A stretch of 64,000 nucleotides of DNA, from positions 310,001 through 374,000 of the forward strand of contig NZ_CP012661.1 of assembly GCF_001620265.1 (NCBI RefSeq). Reading direction: 5' to 3'. Below the pieces are notes generated by a model. That model did no database searches. It was not told where the DNA came from and was given only the letters and a program-made list of their open reading frames with translations. The stretch's first letter is position 1. Each line of letters opens with the position of its first letter. Position numbers and translations under genes: made by a program. Below, in pieces: positions 18,296-28,105 of the stretch. Source of the DNA: Frigidibacter mobilis. Lineage in GTDB: Bacteria > Pseudomonadota > Alphaproteobacteria > Rhodobacterales > Rhodobacteraceae.

Positions 18296-19086
18296 TCAGA
18301 TCAGTTGTTCATGCGCGGCGATGGCGATGCCGCGCAGTGCCGCACGCGGGATATTGCCCACCACCGCATAGCCAAAGCTGCCATCGACCCACCAGAATCC
18401 CTGCGTGGCCTCCGCCTCGATGAAGCGGAAGGCGGTCTGACCACCCTCGGGCTGCGGGGCGGCGTAGAGGGTAAGCCGCTCTCCGGCCTCGTTCTCGTAC
18501 ATCCACAGCGCGGCCGTGCCGCTTGCCGCCGGCAAGATGCGCCCGCCGATGACGTCAAAGCCGAAGGCGCCAAGATCGGGGGCGGCAAACGGCTGGCCAA
18601 GGCGCTTGGACAGCCAGCCGGTCAGGTGCTCCATCTGATCCGCGCCCACCTCGACCGGGTGGGCGACTTCCACGGCAAAGGTGTCATGGGCTCGCAGGGC
18701 GGCCAGCATGGGCAGGTCCACAGATCGGGGGGGCGCCACCATTACCTGGGCCGCGCCCCAGCCCCCCGCAGCGCCAAGCGCCAGCAGGGCAAGTGCGGCG
18801 GCAATGCGGGCAGGGCCGCAGCGCTGCGCGGGTGGCCGGGCGACCGCGTCGCCTTGGCGGCGCGCGCCTCTGCCAGCAGCGCCCGCATTTTTGCCGGCAC
18901 AGGCTCTGCCACCGGGGCCTGCAGCGCCGACAGCGCCGCGTCCTGCCGGTCCCATTCCGCCAGTGTCGCCTGCGCTTCGGGGTCTGTCGCCAGCCGGGCT
19001 TGAAGCCTCGCCGCATCCTCGGGCGAAAGCCGGCCGTGGCGCCAGGCCATCAGGGCGATGTCGCCGAGGGGTGCCTTCTCCGTCAT
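18296..19086 (-). CDS. anti-sigma factor, membrane protein (one frameshift)
   Basis: The N-terminal part (MTEKAPLGDIALMAWRHG, DAARLQARLATDPEAQA) resembles the cytosolic domain of ECF anti-sigma factors. After a frameshift at the C run opposite 18808-18810, the frame continues with a transmembrane segment (IAAALALLALGAAGGWGAA) and a periplasmic domain of about 150 residues. Adding one C gives about 263 residues. The ATG overlaps the sigma-factor stop (ATGA), the normal arrangement of a sigma/anti-sigma pair. The signal sensed is unknown; the neighbouring msrA suggests an oxidative or envelope cue. Confidence 0.8.
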
Positions 19087-19578
19087 CCGCCCTGTCTCCG
19101 TTGCCGGGGCGTCTCGCGCCCGGTCATGTCGCGCAGCGCCGCCCGAGCCCGGCCGAGCCGGGACACCAGCGTGCCTTCGGGATATCGAGCGCCGCCGCCG
19201 CCTCGGTAAGGGTAAGTCCCTCGACCGCAACCAGCAGCAGCGCGCGGCGCTGATCCTCGGGCAGGCGTGCCAGCGCGGCCTGCACCTCGCGCAGCGCCAG
19301 ATGCCCTCCTGCCCGCCGGGGCGCGACGGTTCGGGCAGCCCGTCCGGTACCGGACCCAGATGGCTGGCGCGGCGGCGCCCGTCGCGGTGCAGGTTCAGCA
19401 GGATGCGGAACACCCAGCCGCGCAGGCTGCCGGTGCCGCGCCAGCTTTCCCGCTGCTGCAGGGCCCGCTCCAGACAATCCTGGACGAGGTCATCGGCGGT
19501 GGTACGGTCCTGCACCAGCGCCCGCGCATAGCGACGCAGTGCCGGGATCATCGCCTCGATCTCGTCCAGAAAGGTCAT
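19083..19578 (-). CDS. ECF-family RNA polymerase sigma factor (two frameshifts)
   Basis: Region 2 is clear (RRYARALVQDRTTADDLVQDCLERAL, with GSLRGWVFRILLNLHRD). Region 4 is in a second frame (AALARLPEDQRRALLLVAVEGLTLTEAAAALDIP) and its last helix in a third (EGTLVSRLGRARAALRD). Adding one base near 19304 and one near 19179, both in G/C runs, restores a protein of about 165 residues, normal for the family. It probably directs a stress regulon and is held by the anti-sigma factor encoded by the overlapping downstream gene. The COG4315 gene lies 30 bp upstream on the same strand. A GGAACC motif at 20052-20057 on the minus strand is compatible with an ECF -35 element. Confidence 0.85.
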
Positions 19579-19608
19579 GTCCTGCGGCCGGTTCAGGGTT
19601 GGATGGGG

Positions 19609-19983
19609 TCAGGGTCTTGCGACGTGCCAGACCCCCTTGACGCCTTCGCCGGTGGTCTCGCCCGGTTTGGTGTCCTTGATCCAAGTGTAGAGCGGCATGC
19701 CCTTGTAGGTCCACTGCATCGTGCCATCCTTGCGCAGGCTGGGCGCATAGTCGCCTTCGGCGGCGGCCCCTGCAGGCGCGGGCAGCGGCGGCCAGTTGAC
19801 GGCGCAGTCGTCATAGCAGGCCGAGGCGCCACCGCTGTCCCTATCGAAGGTATAGAGCGTCATGCCGTCGGCATCGGTCAGGACCGGGCCAAGCGCGGTC
19901 GTTCCGGCGGCAATGCCGGTGGCGGCGAGGGCGGGAGGGCCGGCAAGCAGGGCCAGCATGGTGAGGGGAAGGCGGCGGATCAT
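19609..19983 (-). CDS. secreted COG4315 family protein (Y-x4-D repeat)
   Basis: The 124-residue product starts with a signal peptide (MIRRLPLTMLALLAGPPALA, cleavage after AxA). It carries the paired repeats of COG4315: LYTFDRDSGGASACYDDCAVNWPPL and, later, LYTWIKDTKPGETTGEG. Two cysteines are seven or fewer residues apart, and the family tryptophan/proline cluster is present. The function of this periplasmic family is unknown. It lies just upstream of the ECF sigma gene on the same strand, so it is likely in the same transcription unit, and it diverges from msrA. Confidence 0.85.
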   Translation of the reverse strand: MIRRLPLTMLALLAGPPALAATGIAAGTTALGPVLTDADGMTLYTFDRDSGGASACYDDCAVNWPPLPAPAGAAAEGDYAPSLRKDGTMQWTYKGMPLYTWIKDTKPGETTGEGVKGVWHVARP

Positions 19984-20163
19984 CTGATATCTCTCCTCGT
20001 AGCGGGGGCGGACCATCCGCAGCCCCTGTATCCAGCGACGTTCGGGGCGCCGGTTCCATCCCGCGATCACGCAGAGGTGATGGCCGAGCGGCGGTGGCCG
20101 CGGCACTGGAAGCCGGGGTGCGCCGGCCCTACATAAGGCACACCCCCGACACAGGAGCCCCCC

Positions 20164-20817
<654 letters not shown>

Positions 20818-20908
20818 GGCGCGATATGGACTCCATACAGAATCCATACATATGTCATTAAACTGAAACAGTCGGGAACCGGCGGCGACACCAGCCCCGC
20901 GCCACTGT

Positions 20909-20939
20909 TTTCCCGCTTCTTGCTGGGGCAAATATCCCG
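20909..20939 (+). repeat. intergenic repeat, family A core
   Basis: The block TTCCCGCTTCTTGCTGG followed by GGCAAATATCC occurs here between msrA and prmA. It is nearly identical to 33309-33338 and shares GCAAATATCC with the inverted repeat at 4755-4891. It lies in a 226-bp gap that shows no gene. Confidence 0.7.
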
Positions 20940-21043
20940 AGGGTCCGGGGGCAGCGCCCACGGCCTTTGCCCCTTCGCCAGCCTTGACGCAGCAGGCCCC
21001 GGGGCCTATCGCAGGCCCGACCCAAACCCCCGGAGCCCAAGCC

Positions 21044-21919
21044 ATGACCACCTTCACCGCGCTGACCACTCTTGATGGCCGCGAGCCGGCCGAGGCTTTG
21101 GGCGAGGCGCTGGAAGACCTGACGCCGGAACCCACCGGCGTGGGCGTGTTCGAGATCGAGGACGGCTCGGGCCGCTGGGAGGTGGGGGGCTATTTCCTCG
21201 AGCAGCCCGACGAGACCCAGCTGGCGATCCTGGCGATGGCCTTTGGCGCTGCACCCTTCGCGGTGTCGGAGATCCCGGAAACCGACTGGGTGGCGCATGT
21301 GCGGCGCGATCTGCATCCGATCGTGGCGGGGCGGTTCTTCATCTATGGCGCGCATGATGCCGACAAGGTGCCGGCGGATGCCGAGCCCTTGCTGATCGAG
21401 GCGGCGATGGCCTTCGGCACCGGTCATCACGGCACCACGCAGGGCTGCCTGCTGGCGCTGGACCGGCTGGCGACCGATGGCTTCGTGGGCCGCAACGTCG
21501 CCGATATCGGCTGCGGCACCGCGGTGCTGGCGATGGCGGCGGCGCGGATCTGGCCGGGCACGATCATGGCCTCGGACCTTGACCAGATCGCGGTGGATAC
21601 CGCGGCGGCGAATGTCACCGCGAACGATCTGGACGGGCGGATCGAATGCTTCGAGGCGGCGGGGTTTGAGCATCCGCGCCATGCGGCGGCGGCGCCCTAT
21701 GACCTCGTCTTCGCCAATATCCTGAAGGGCCCGCTGATCGAGCTGGCGCCCGACATGGCGGCACATATCGGCGCGGGCGGTTATGCGGTGCTGTCGGGCA
21801 TCCTGAACCCGCAGGCGGATGATACGGTCGCGGCCTATCTGGCGAACGGGTTCGAGGTTGCGGCGCGCAATGAGCTGGGCGAGTGGACCGCGCTGGTGAT
21901 GCGGCGGCTGGCGGCCTGA
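21044..21919 (+). CDS. prmA: ribosomal protein L11 methyltransferase
   Basis: PrmA trimethylates ribosomal protein L11. The 291-residue protein has an N-terminal substrate-recognition domain and a C-terminal SAM-binding Rossmann domain, with FGTGHHGTTQGCLLAL, the SAM motif DIGCGTAVLAMAAA, and FANILKGPL in the position of the catalytic NILxxPL motif. I chose the ATG at 21044 (MTTFTALTTLDGRE). It stands alone, with a GC-rich repeat directly after the stop. Confidence 0.94.
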   Translation: MTTFTALTTLDGREPAEALGEALEDLTPEPTGVGVFEIEDGSGRWEVGGYFLEQPDETQLAILAMAFGAAPFAVSEIPETDWVAHVRRDLHPIVAGRFFIYGAHDADKVPADAEPLLIEAAMAFGTGHHGTTQGCLLALDRLATDGFVGRNVADIGCGTAVLAMAAARIWPGTIMASDLDQIAVDTAAANVTANDLDGRIECFEAAGFEHPRHAAAAPYDLVFANILKGPLIELAPDMAAHIGAGGYAVLSGILNPQADDTVAAYLANGFEVAARNELGEWTALVMRRLAA

Positions 21920-21920
21920 G

Positions 21921-21978
21921 GGCGGACGGGCGCTGCCCGGCGGCGCTAACGCGCCCTGTTCCGGGCGAAGAAGATCAG
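21921..21978 (-). repeat. intergenic repeat, family C copy 1
   Basis: On the minus strand this reads TTCTTCGCCCGGAA, then GGCGCG, then AGCGCCGCCGGGCAGCGCCC. The same blocks are found on the plus strand at 39288-39333. It follows the prmA stop directly. The remaining part of this 318-bp gene-free stretch holds the 19-bp tandem repeat (22045-22082) and the DUF1127 terminator. Confidence 0.7.
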
Positions 21979-22044
21979 AGTTTGGATGCCGCCGTTGCCA
22001 CGAAGCCCCAGGGCTCGAACTGAGGCGTAATCCGATTCTGCCGC

Positions 22045-22082
22045 GAGGTCGACAGACGGGCAAGAGGTCGACATACGGGCAA
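22045..22082. repeat. two tandem copies of a 19-bp direct repeat
   Basis: GAGGTCGACAGACGGGCAA at 22045-22063 is followed at once by the same sequence with one mismatch (G to T) at 22064-22082. Confidence 0.75.
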
Positions 22083-22089
22083 AGCTCCC

Positions 22090-22132
22090 AAAAAGACAAA
22101 GGGCCGGTGCAGACGCATCTGCCACGGCCCTG
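22090..22132 (-). terminator. probable terminator of the DUF1127 gene
   Basis: AGGGCCGGTGCAGA pairs with TCTGCCACGGCCCT to form a long hairpin (22101-22132). On the minus strand it is followed by TTTGTCTTTTT. It lies about 105 bases downstream of the DUF1127 stop. Confidence 0.55.
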
Positions 22133-22237
22133 TCTTCGGTCGTCATCTCGCAGGTCGGGTCAAGCTGCCCGGCCTTGGGTCTCCCTCGCCAGGCAGGAGC
22201 CCCCCGGGGCTCGCCACTGCGAAGGCGTTTCCCGGGG

Positions 22238-22432
22238 TTAGCCCCGGGCGCTGATCGCGTCGATGTCGCTGCGCGACAGACCGATATCGTCCAGTTCACG
22301 GTCCGACAGGCGCGAGAGCGCCTTGCGGGTGACCCGGGCATCGTTCCATGCGGCAAACGCGGCAAAGAGCCGACCCGCGACACCGACACCGGTGCCCGCG
22401 GCAACCATGCGGTTCGTTTCAAAGGCGGCCAT
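22238..22432 (-). CDS. DUF1127 small protein
   Basis: The 64-residue protein ends with the arginine-rich DUF1127 motif (ARVTRKALSRLSDRELDDIGLSRSDI). In Rhodobacter, DUF1127 proteins have been described as small RNA-binding regulators (CcaF1), and in Agrobacterium they affect phosphate and sRNA metabolism. Whether this copy does so is inference. A predicted promoter lies at 22487-22515 and a hairpin terminator at 22090-22132, so it looks monocistronic with long untranslated ends. Confidence 0.9.
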   Translation of the reverse strand: MAAFETNRMVAAGTGVGVAGRLFAAFAAWNDARVTRKALSRLSDRELDDIGLSRSDIDAISARG

Positions 22433-22486
22433 GTTCTTAGTCCTTCATAAAGTGCGTAATTCGGAAGCATTGTGCTTCGTGAACCG

Positions 22487-22515
22487 CAAATAGGCTGGGC
22501 GATATTGTAACGCAA
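22487..22515 (-). promoter_or_regulatory. possible promoter of the DUF1127 gene
   Basis: On the minus strand TTGCGT (22515-22510) and TATTTG (22492-22487) are separated by 17 bases. The leader to the ATG at 22432 would be about 48 nt. The remainder of the 378-bp stretch up to ruvC (22516-22810) is relatively AT-rich and must hold the ruvC promoter, but I see no clear element or gene there. Confidence 0.35.
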
Positions 22516-22810
22516 GGTGGGCGCAAGCATGGTCGTCATGCTGCCGGTGCATGGCTCGGAGCGGCCGTTCATGGAATATTCACACCGCGCAGAATGCCCT
22601 GCAAAACCTGTCGAAATGCCGGGCTGAAATGTCGCTTTCGAGCAGAATGTGCGGCCCGGATGCTGCAACTGCGAAGGGCTGCCTTGGTGCTGGCGAGCGT
22701 TCGCGTTTTGTGCTAGTGCGTCGGAAAAGCCACAAACTGTCGGCAATCGCGCTTGCGAAGGCGCGGCCGGGGGCGAAGCGGCAGCAAAACAACGGCGGGG
22801 GCAGCGCAAG

Positions 22811-23391
22811 ATGCGGGTTTTGGGAATCGATCCGGGGCTGCGGACCACAGGCTGGGGCGTGATCGACGTTGCCGGCGCGCGGTTGACGCATGTTGCGAAC
22901 GGCATCTGCCTGTCGGGCAGCGGCGATCTGGCGCAGCGGCTGCTGACGCTGTTCGAGCAGCTGACCGAGGTGTTCGCGCGGTTCGACCCGACGGCGGCGG
23001 CGGTGGAGCAGACCTTCGTGAACAAGGATGCCAGCGGCACGCTGAAGCTGGGCCAGGCGCGGGCGGTGGCGCTGCTGGTGCCGGCGCAGCGCGGGCTGGT
23101 GGTCGGGGAATATGCGCCGAACGCGGTGAAGAAGGCGGTGGTTGGCGTCGGCCATGCCGGCAAGGACCAGGTGGCACATATGGTGCGCTTCCAGCTGCCG
23201 GGGTGGATCTGGCGGGCCCGGATGCCGCCGATGCGCTGGCGGTGGCGATCACCCATGCCCACCATCTGCAAAGCGCCGGGCGGATGTCGGCGGCGGTGCG
23301 CAGTGCGGAAACGCGGGCGCGCACCCCGCGCGGCGCGGTGGATGGCTGGGCCGGGATCGCGCGGACCCGGGAGAAGGGAGGCGCGGCATGA
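22811..23391 (+). CDS. ruvC: Holliday junction resolvase RuvC (one frameshift)
   Basis: RuvC cuts Holliday junctions after RuvAB branch migration. The product begins [19 protein letters not shown], with the first catalytic Asp in the DPG motif, and has the Glu in [14 protein letters not shown]. The frame is lost at the G run 23200-23203; one added G restores [20 protein letters not shown], which carries the last acidic residues and the family histidine. Restored length is about 193 residues. The stop overlaps the ruvA start (ATGA). The break is probably an assembly error, as the gene after it is perfectly conserved. Confidence 0.93.
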
Positions 23392-24058
23392 TCGGGCGTA
23401 TCGCGGGGTGATCCTGCACCGGGCGATGGACCATGTGCTGATCGACGTGCGCGGCGTGGGCTATATCGTGCATGTCTCTGACCGCACCGCCGCCGGCCTG
23501 CCCCCGGTGGGCGAGGCCTGCGCGCTCTATACCGAGCTGCTGGTGCGCGAGGATCTGCTGCAGCTGTTCGGCTTCTCGACGCTGCTTGAGAAGGAATGGC
23601 ACCGGCTGCTGACCTCGGTGCAGGGGATCGGGGCCAAGGCGTCGATGGCGATCCTGGGCACGCTGGGGGCCGAGGGCGTGGGCCGGGCGATTGCGCTTGG
23701 CGACTGGAACGCGGTGCGGCAGGCGCCGGGCGTGGGGCCGAAGCTGGCGCAGCGGGTGGTGATGGAGCTGAAGGACAAGGCGCCGGGGGTGATGGCGATG
23801 GGCGGGGCGCTGACGGTGGATGTGAGCCAGCCCGAGGAGGTGCTGGAGCCTCTGGCGCCGCGCACAAGGCGGCCTGCGGCACCGGCCGTGTCGCCCACGG
23901 CCGCGGCGACGGCGGATGCGCTGTCGGCGCTGGTCAACCTGGGCTACGGGCAGGGCGAGGCGGCGGGGGCGGTGGCCGAGGCCGCGGGCGCCGAGCCGGG
24001 CGCGCCGACCCCGGCGCTGATCCGCGCGGCGCTGCGGCTGCTGGCGCCGAAGGCTTGA
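23388..24058 (+). CDS. ruvA: Holliday junction branch-migration protein RuvA (one frameshift)
   Basis: RuvA binds the junction as a tetramer and recruits RuvB. The ATG at 23388 reads MIGRIAG and then hits a stop. One extra G in the run 23405-23408 continues into [23 protein letters not shown] and the rest of the protein (about 223 residues). The helix-hairpin-helix motifs are [17 protein letters not shown] and [19 protein letters not shown], and a C-terminal RuvB-binding domain ([16 protein letters not shown]) follows. ruvB, usually next, is not here; htpX follows instead. Confidence 0.93.
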
Positions 24059-24110
24059 GGCCAGGGGCAGCGGTGCCCATATTCCGGCGGTGAACTGGCT
24101 GGAGGCAGGC

Positions 24111-25022
24111 ATGGGCTATACCAAGACGGCGATCCTAATGGCGGCGATGACGGCGCTGTTCATGGGGCTAGGCTATCTGCTGGGCGGGCAGGGCGGGATG
24201 CTGGTCGCGCTGGTGGTGGCCGGGGCGATGAACCTGCTGGGCTGGTGGAACTCCGACAAGGCGGTGCTGCGGATGCACGGCGCGCGGGAAGTGACCGAGG
24301 CCGAGGCGCCGGCCTATGTGGGCATGGTGCGCCAGATGGCGCTGCGCGCCGGGATGCCGGTGCCGAAATGCTACATCATCGACACGGATCAGCCGAACGC
24401 CTTCGCCACCGGGCGCAACCCGCAGAATGCCGCGGTGGCCGCGACGACGGGGCTGCTGGCCCGCCTCAGCCCCGAGGAGGTGGCGGGGGTGATGGCGCAT
24501 GAGCTGGCGCATATCCGCAACCATGACACCCTCATCATGACGGTGACGGCGACCTTTGCCGGGGCGATCTCCATGCTGGCCAACTTCGCGCTGTTCTTTG
24601 GCAACCGCGAGCGGCAGGGCGGGCTGATCGGCACGCTGGCGCTGATGATCCTGGCGCCGATGGCGGCGGGGCTGGTGCAGATGGCGATCAGCCGCACGCG
24701 GGAATACGAGGCGGACCGGGCGGGGGCCGAGATCTGCGGGCAGCCGTTGTGGCTCGCCTCGGCGCTTGGCAAGATCGAGGCCTTCGCGCAGCGCATCGAC
24801 AACCCGGCGGCCGAGCAGAACCCGGCCAGCGCGCATATGTTCATCATCAACCCGCTGCACGCCCATGCCCATGACAAGCTGTTCTCGACCCATCCGAATA
24901 CCGGCAACCGGATCGCGGCGCTGCGGGCGATGGCGGGGCAGGCTCCACGCAAGGCGGTGGACGCGGGCCCGAGCCGGGTGCCGCGGGTAAGGCGGGCGGC
25001 GCGCAAGGGGCCCTGGGGGTGA
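24111..25022 (+). CDS. htpX: zinc metalloprotease HtpX
   Basis: HtpX is an M48 inner-membrane protease in membrane-protein quality control. The 303-residue protein has two N-terminal transmembrane segments, the zinc motif [10 protein letters not shown], a second hydrophobic pair ([15 protein letters not shown] and [17 protein letters not shown]), and the downstream ligand motif [12 protein letters not shown] chose ATG 24111, which has GGAGG about 7 bases upstream; a GTG at 24090 is an alternative. The C-terminal tail is basic. The GNAT gene start overlaps its stop. Confidence 0.93.
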   Translation: MGYTKTAILMAAMTALFMGLGYLLGGQGGMLVALVVAGAMNLLGWWNSDKAVLRMHGAREVTEAEAPAYVGMVRQMALRAGMPVPKCYIIDTDQPNAFATGRNPQNAAVAATTGLLARLSPEEVAGVMAHELAHIRNHDTLIMTVTATFAGAISMLANFALFFGNRERQGGLIGTLALMILAPMAAGLVQMAISRTREYEADRAGAEICGQPLWLASALGKIEAFAQRIDNPAAEQNPASAHMFIINPLHAHAHDKLFSTHPNTGNRIAALRAMAGQAPRKAVDAGPSRVPRVRRAARKGPWG

Positions 25023-25483
25023 GCGGTGCGCCGTTGACCTTCCGGCGCGCCGTGGCCGGGGATGTGCCGGCACTGGTCGCCCTGCTGGCCGATGACGTGC
25101 TTGGCGCGCAGCGCGAGCAGCTCTCGGCAGGGGGACTTGCGCGTTACTCTGCGGCTTTTGGCCAGATCGACGCCGATCCGAACCAGTTCCTGTGCGTGGT
25201 GGAGCGGGCGGGGCAGATCGCCGGCACCTTGCAACTGAGCTTCCTTGCCGGGCTGTCGCGGGGCGGCGCGCTGCGCGGGCAGATCGAGGCGGTGCGGGTC
25301 GCGGCGGGGATGCGCGGGCAGGGCATCGGCAAGGCGATGGTCGACTGGGCAATCGAAGAATGCCGGGCACGAGGCTGCGGGCTGGTGCAGTTGACCACCG
25401 ACAGGTCACGGACCGAGGCACATGCGTTCTACGAGGCGCTGGGGTTCGCCGCGTCGCATGTCGGCTACAAGCTGCAGCTTTAG
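25019..25483 (+). CDS. GNAT family N-acetyltransferase
   Basis: The 154-residue protein has the GNAT acetyl-CoA motif: [20 protein letters not shown], followed by [29 protein letters not shown]. The substrate cannot be told. The GTG start at 25019 overlaps the htpX stop (GTGA), so the two are cotranscribed. It is convergent with the PBP1A gene. Confidence 0.9.
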   Translation: MSGAPLTFRRAVAGDVPALVALLADDVLGAQREQLSAGGLARYSAAFGQIDADPNQFLCVVERAGQIAGTLQLSFLAGLSRGGALRGQIEAVRVAAGMRGQGIGKAMVDWAIEECRARGCGLVQLTTDRSRTEAHAFYEALGFAASHVGYKLQL

Positions 25484-25519
25484 CGCCGCGGCCGCCCGCG
25501 CCGGACGCGGGCGCCGGTT

Positions 25520-27775
25520 TCAGTTCCGGCCCAGAATGCCCCCCAAGACCTCCATCAGGATCTGTTCGGCCAGATCGGGCTCGCGCTGGCGCTGCGGCTG
25601 GTCTTGCGGCATCGGCGCGGCCTGGGCCTGCCAATCGCCCTCGGCCTGCCAGTCCGTGCCGGGCTGTTGGTCGGGGGCGGGGGTGGTGGGGGCCTGGCCA
25701 TAGGCCTCGGTCGGCCGGTCCATCGGCAGTTCGTGGATCGGCAGGCCTTCATGCACCCGGACCATCACCTCATGCCAGATCTCGGCGGGCAGGCCGCCGC
25801 CGGTCACGCCCGACAGCGGGGTGTTGTCGTCATAGCCCATCCAGACGCCGGCCACGTAATCGGCGGTGAAGCCGATGAACCAGGCATCGCGCGCGGCCGA
25901 GGTAGTGCCGGTCTTGCCCGCGGCGGGGCGATCCAGCCGGGCGCGGGTGCCGGTGCCGCGCTCGATGACCTGGCTCATCATGTAGACCAGCTGGCGGGCC
26001 GCAGTTTCGGAGATCACCCGCTGGCCATAGCCGCCGTCCTGGCCCATCAGCCGCTCGTCGTCGCCCTTCAGGCGCAGGTCGACGATGCCGTAGGGCTTGA
26101 CCGCGGTGCCGCCGTTCAGGAAGCCGGCATAGGCGCCCGTCATCTCGATCAGCGTCGATTCCGAGGCGCCAAGGGCCAGCGCGGGCCCGTCGGCGAGGTT
26201 GCTGGCAAAGCCGAGGTCGGTGGCGATCTTGCGCACGAGATCACGGCCCACCGCCTCTTGCACCCGCACGGTCGAGGTGTTGACCGATTGCGCCAGCGCG
26301 GTCAGCAGGTCGATCTGGCCGCGATACTTGCCCTTTTCGTAGTTCTGCGGCGACCAGGGGCCCGATCCCGGGATGTTTATGGTCAGGGGGGCATCCATCA
26401 CGGTCGAGCTGGGCGGGTAGCCCATTTCCAGTGCCGCGGCATAGACGAAGGGCTTGAAGGTCGATCCGGTCTGCCGCTTGGCCTGGGTCGCGCGGTTGAA
26501 GCTGCCGGCGGCGGCGGTATTGCGCCCGCCGACCATCGCCCGCACCGCGCCATCGGCCGACATCACCACGATGGCTGCCTGGGCCTTGGAGCCTTCCTTC
26601 AGCTTGGTTTCGAACACATAGGCCAGCGCCCCTTCGGCGGCCGATTGCAGCCGCTTGTCGAGCGTGGTGCGGATGATGACATCCTCGGTCGTGTCGCGGG
26701 TCAGGAAATCGGGGCCCGATTCCATGATCCAGTCGGCGAAATAGCCGCCGGCCTGCTGCGCGGCCGCCTCGGACAGGCGGGCGGGGTTGGCGCGGGCGTC
26801 ATCGGCCTCGGCCTTGGTCAGGTAGCCCTGATCCTGCATCAGGCCGATGATGAGGTTGGCGCGTTCCTGCGAGCGTTGCAGGTTGGCGGTAGGGGCATAA
26901 CGCGAGGGCGCTTTCAGCAGCCCCGCCAGCATCGCCGCTTCTGCCGGGGTGACATTCGCCGCGGACTTGCCGAAATAGCGCTGTGCCGCCGCCTCGAAGC
27001 CGCGGGCGCCGGCGCCCAGATAGGCACGGTTCAGGTAGATGGTCAGCACATCGGCCTTGCCGTACTTGGCCTCCATCGCCACCGAGAACGGGACCTCCTT
27101 GAGCTTGCGCCACACGGAAGAGGCGCGGCAGTCGGCCTCATATTCCGCCTCGGATTTCCAGGTGGCGGGATCGTAGGGCACCCCGAGGCAGAGCAGCTTG
27201 GCGACCTGCTGGGTGATGGTGGAGCCGCCATTGCCCTCGAGCGCGCCGCGGCCCTCGGCCAGGTTGATGCGGATGGCGCTGGCGATGCCGCGGGGGCTGA
27301 GCCCGAAATGCTGGTAGAAGCGCTTGTCCTCGGTGGCGATCACGGCGTTGCGCAGGTGTTTTGACACGGTGCCGGAGGTGATCTGCCCGCCGAAGGTCTC
27401 TCCGCGCCAGGCAAAGACCTGGCCGGAGTTGTCGAGCATGGTGACAGAGCCGCGGGCGCGGGCGTCGAGCAGCGTCTCGACCGGGGGGAGCTGGGTGTAG
27501 AGATACCAGGTGACGATGCCGAACCCGGCCAGCACCACGGCGGTGATCCGCCAGCCGATCCCCCAGACCACCCGCCAGAGGGCACGGAAGATGCCGCCGA
27601 CCAGCCGCACGAGGGGGTTTGAGGACCGCCGCCGCGCCGGGGCACGGCGCCGCGGTGCCGGTTTTGCGGCCGGCTTGGCCGGGGCTTTCGCGGCCGGCTT
27701 CTTGGCGCTGCCTCGCACTGCGCCGTAGCGCCGGTCTGCCACCAGTGGTGGCTTCTTGCCGCCCGATCCCGTCAT
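25520..27775 (-). CDS. mrcA: bifunctional penicillin-binding protein 1A (glycosyltransferase/transpeptidase)
   Basis: This polymerises and cross-links peptidoglycan. The 751-residue protein has a basic, Ala/Pro/Lys-rich cytoplasmic tail (about 60 residues) and one transmembrane anchor (WRITAVVLAGFGIVTWYLY). The glycosyltransferase domain has the catalytic Glu in ATEDKRFYQHFG near 148 and GGSTITQQVAK. The transpeptidase domain has SxxK in TGSTFKPF near 437, SVN in AQSVNTSTV, and KTGTT near 620. A Gln/Pro-rich tail of about 80 residues ends the protein. It is divergent from glnK, with a 330-bp gap. Inner membrane, periplasmic catalytic face. Confidence 0.95.
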   Translation of the reverse strand: MTGSGGKKPPLVADRRYGAVRGSAKKPAAKAPAKPAAKPAPRRRAPARRRSSNPLVRLVGGIFRALWRVVWGIGWRITAVVLAGFGIVTWYLYTQLPPVETLLDARARGSVTMLDNSGQVFAWRGETFGGQITSGTVSKHLRNAVIATEDKRFYQHFGLSPRGIASAIRINLAEGRGALEGNGGSTITQQVAKLLCLGVPYDPATWKSEAEYEADCRASSVWRKLKEVPFSVAMEAKYGKADVLTIYLNRAYLGAGARGFEAAAQRYFGKSAANVTPAEAAMLAGLLKAPSRYAPTANLQRSQERANLIIGLMQDQGYLTKAEADDARANPARLSEAAAQQAGGYFADWIMESGPDFLTRDTTEDVIIRTTLDKRLQSAAEGALAYVFETKLKEGSKAQAAIVVMSADGAVRAMVGGRNTAAAGSFNRATQAKRQTGSTFKPFVYAAALEMGYPPSSTVMDAPLTINIPGSGPWSPQNYEKGKYRGQIDLLTALAQSVNTSTVRVQEAVGRDLVRKIATDLGFASNLADGPALALGASESTLIEMTGAYAGFLNGGTAVKPYGIVDLRLKGDDERLMGQDGGYGQRVISETAARQLVYMMSQVIERGTGTRARLDRPAAGKTGTTSAARDAWFIGFTADYVAGVWMGYDDNTPLSGVTGGGLPAEIWHEVMVRVHEGLPIHELPMDRPTEAYGQAPTTPAPDQQPGTDWQAEGDWQAQAAPMPQDQPQRQREPDLAEQILMEVLGGILGRN

Positions 27776-27930
27776 CTTGCGCCCACCTGCCCGATACTGC
27801 TGCCATACGGGCTTCGCCCGCCTTCATTTATACAAGCGCGGGCTTTGCAGCCTTCTTTGCTTTGATCCGACACTACAGGCAGGGCGCCCGGTTGTGGAGC
27901 GCTTTGGCTTCACGATTCGGTTTGCTGATC

Positions 27931-27980
27931 GCACAAATTTTAACCCCTTCATGCCGATTGTGCAAATTTTGTGCAAATAC
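27931..27980. promoter_or_regulatory. AT-rich repeat region upstream of glnK
   Basis: In the 330-bp divergent stretch between the PBP1A gene and glnK, TTGTGCAAAT occurs at 27958-27967 and 27969-27978, exactly one helical turn apart. GCACAAATTTT at 27931 is a near inverted partner. This is a plausible operator for nitrogen control of glnK-amtB, but it does not closely match the enteric NtrC site. No gene is visible in the rest of the stretch. Confidence 0.35.
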
Positions 27981-28105
27981 CCCTGTGTCGCACCCCGCGC
28001 AAGCAGTGCGATTCCTTGTAACGCGGGCGTGAAAGCGGCCTTCTGCGGCCGTGGGTTGGCCTCGACGCCTCCCGACGAGGCGCTGCCAAAGGAAGGGAAA
28101 CTGAC

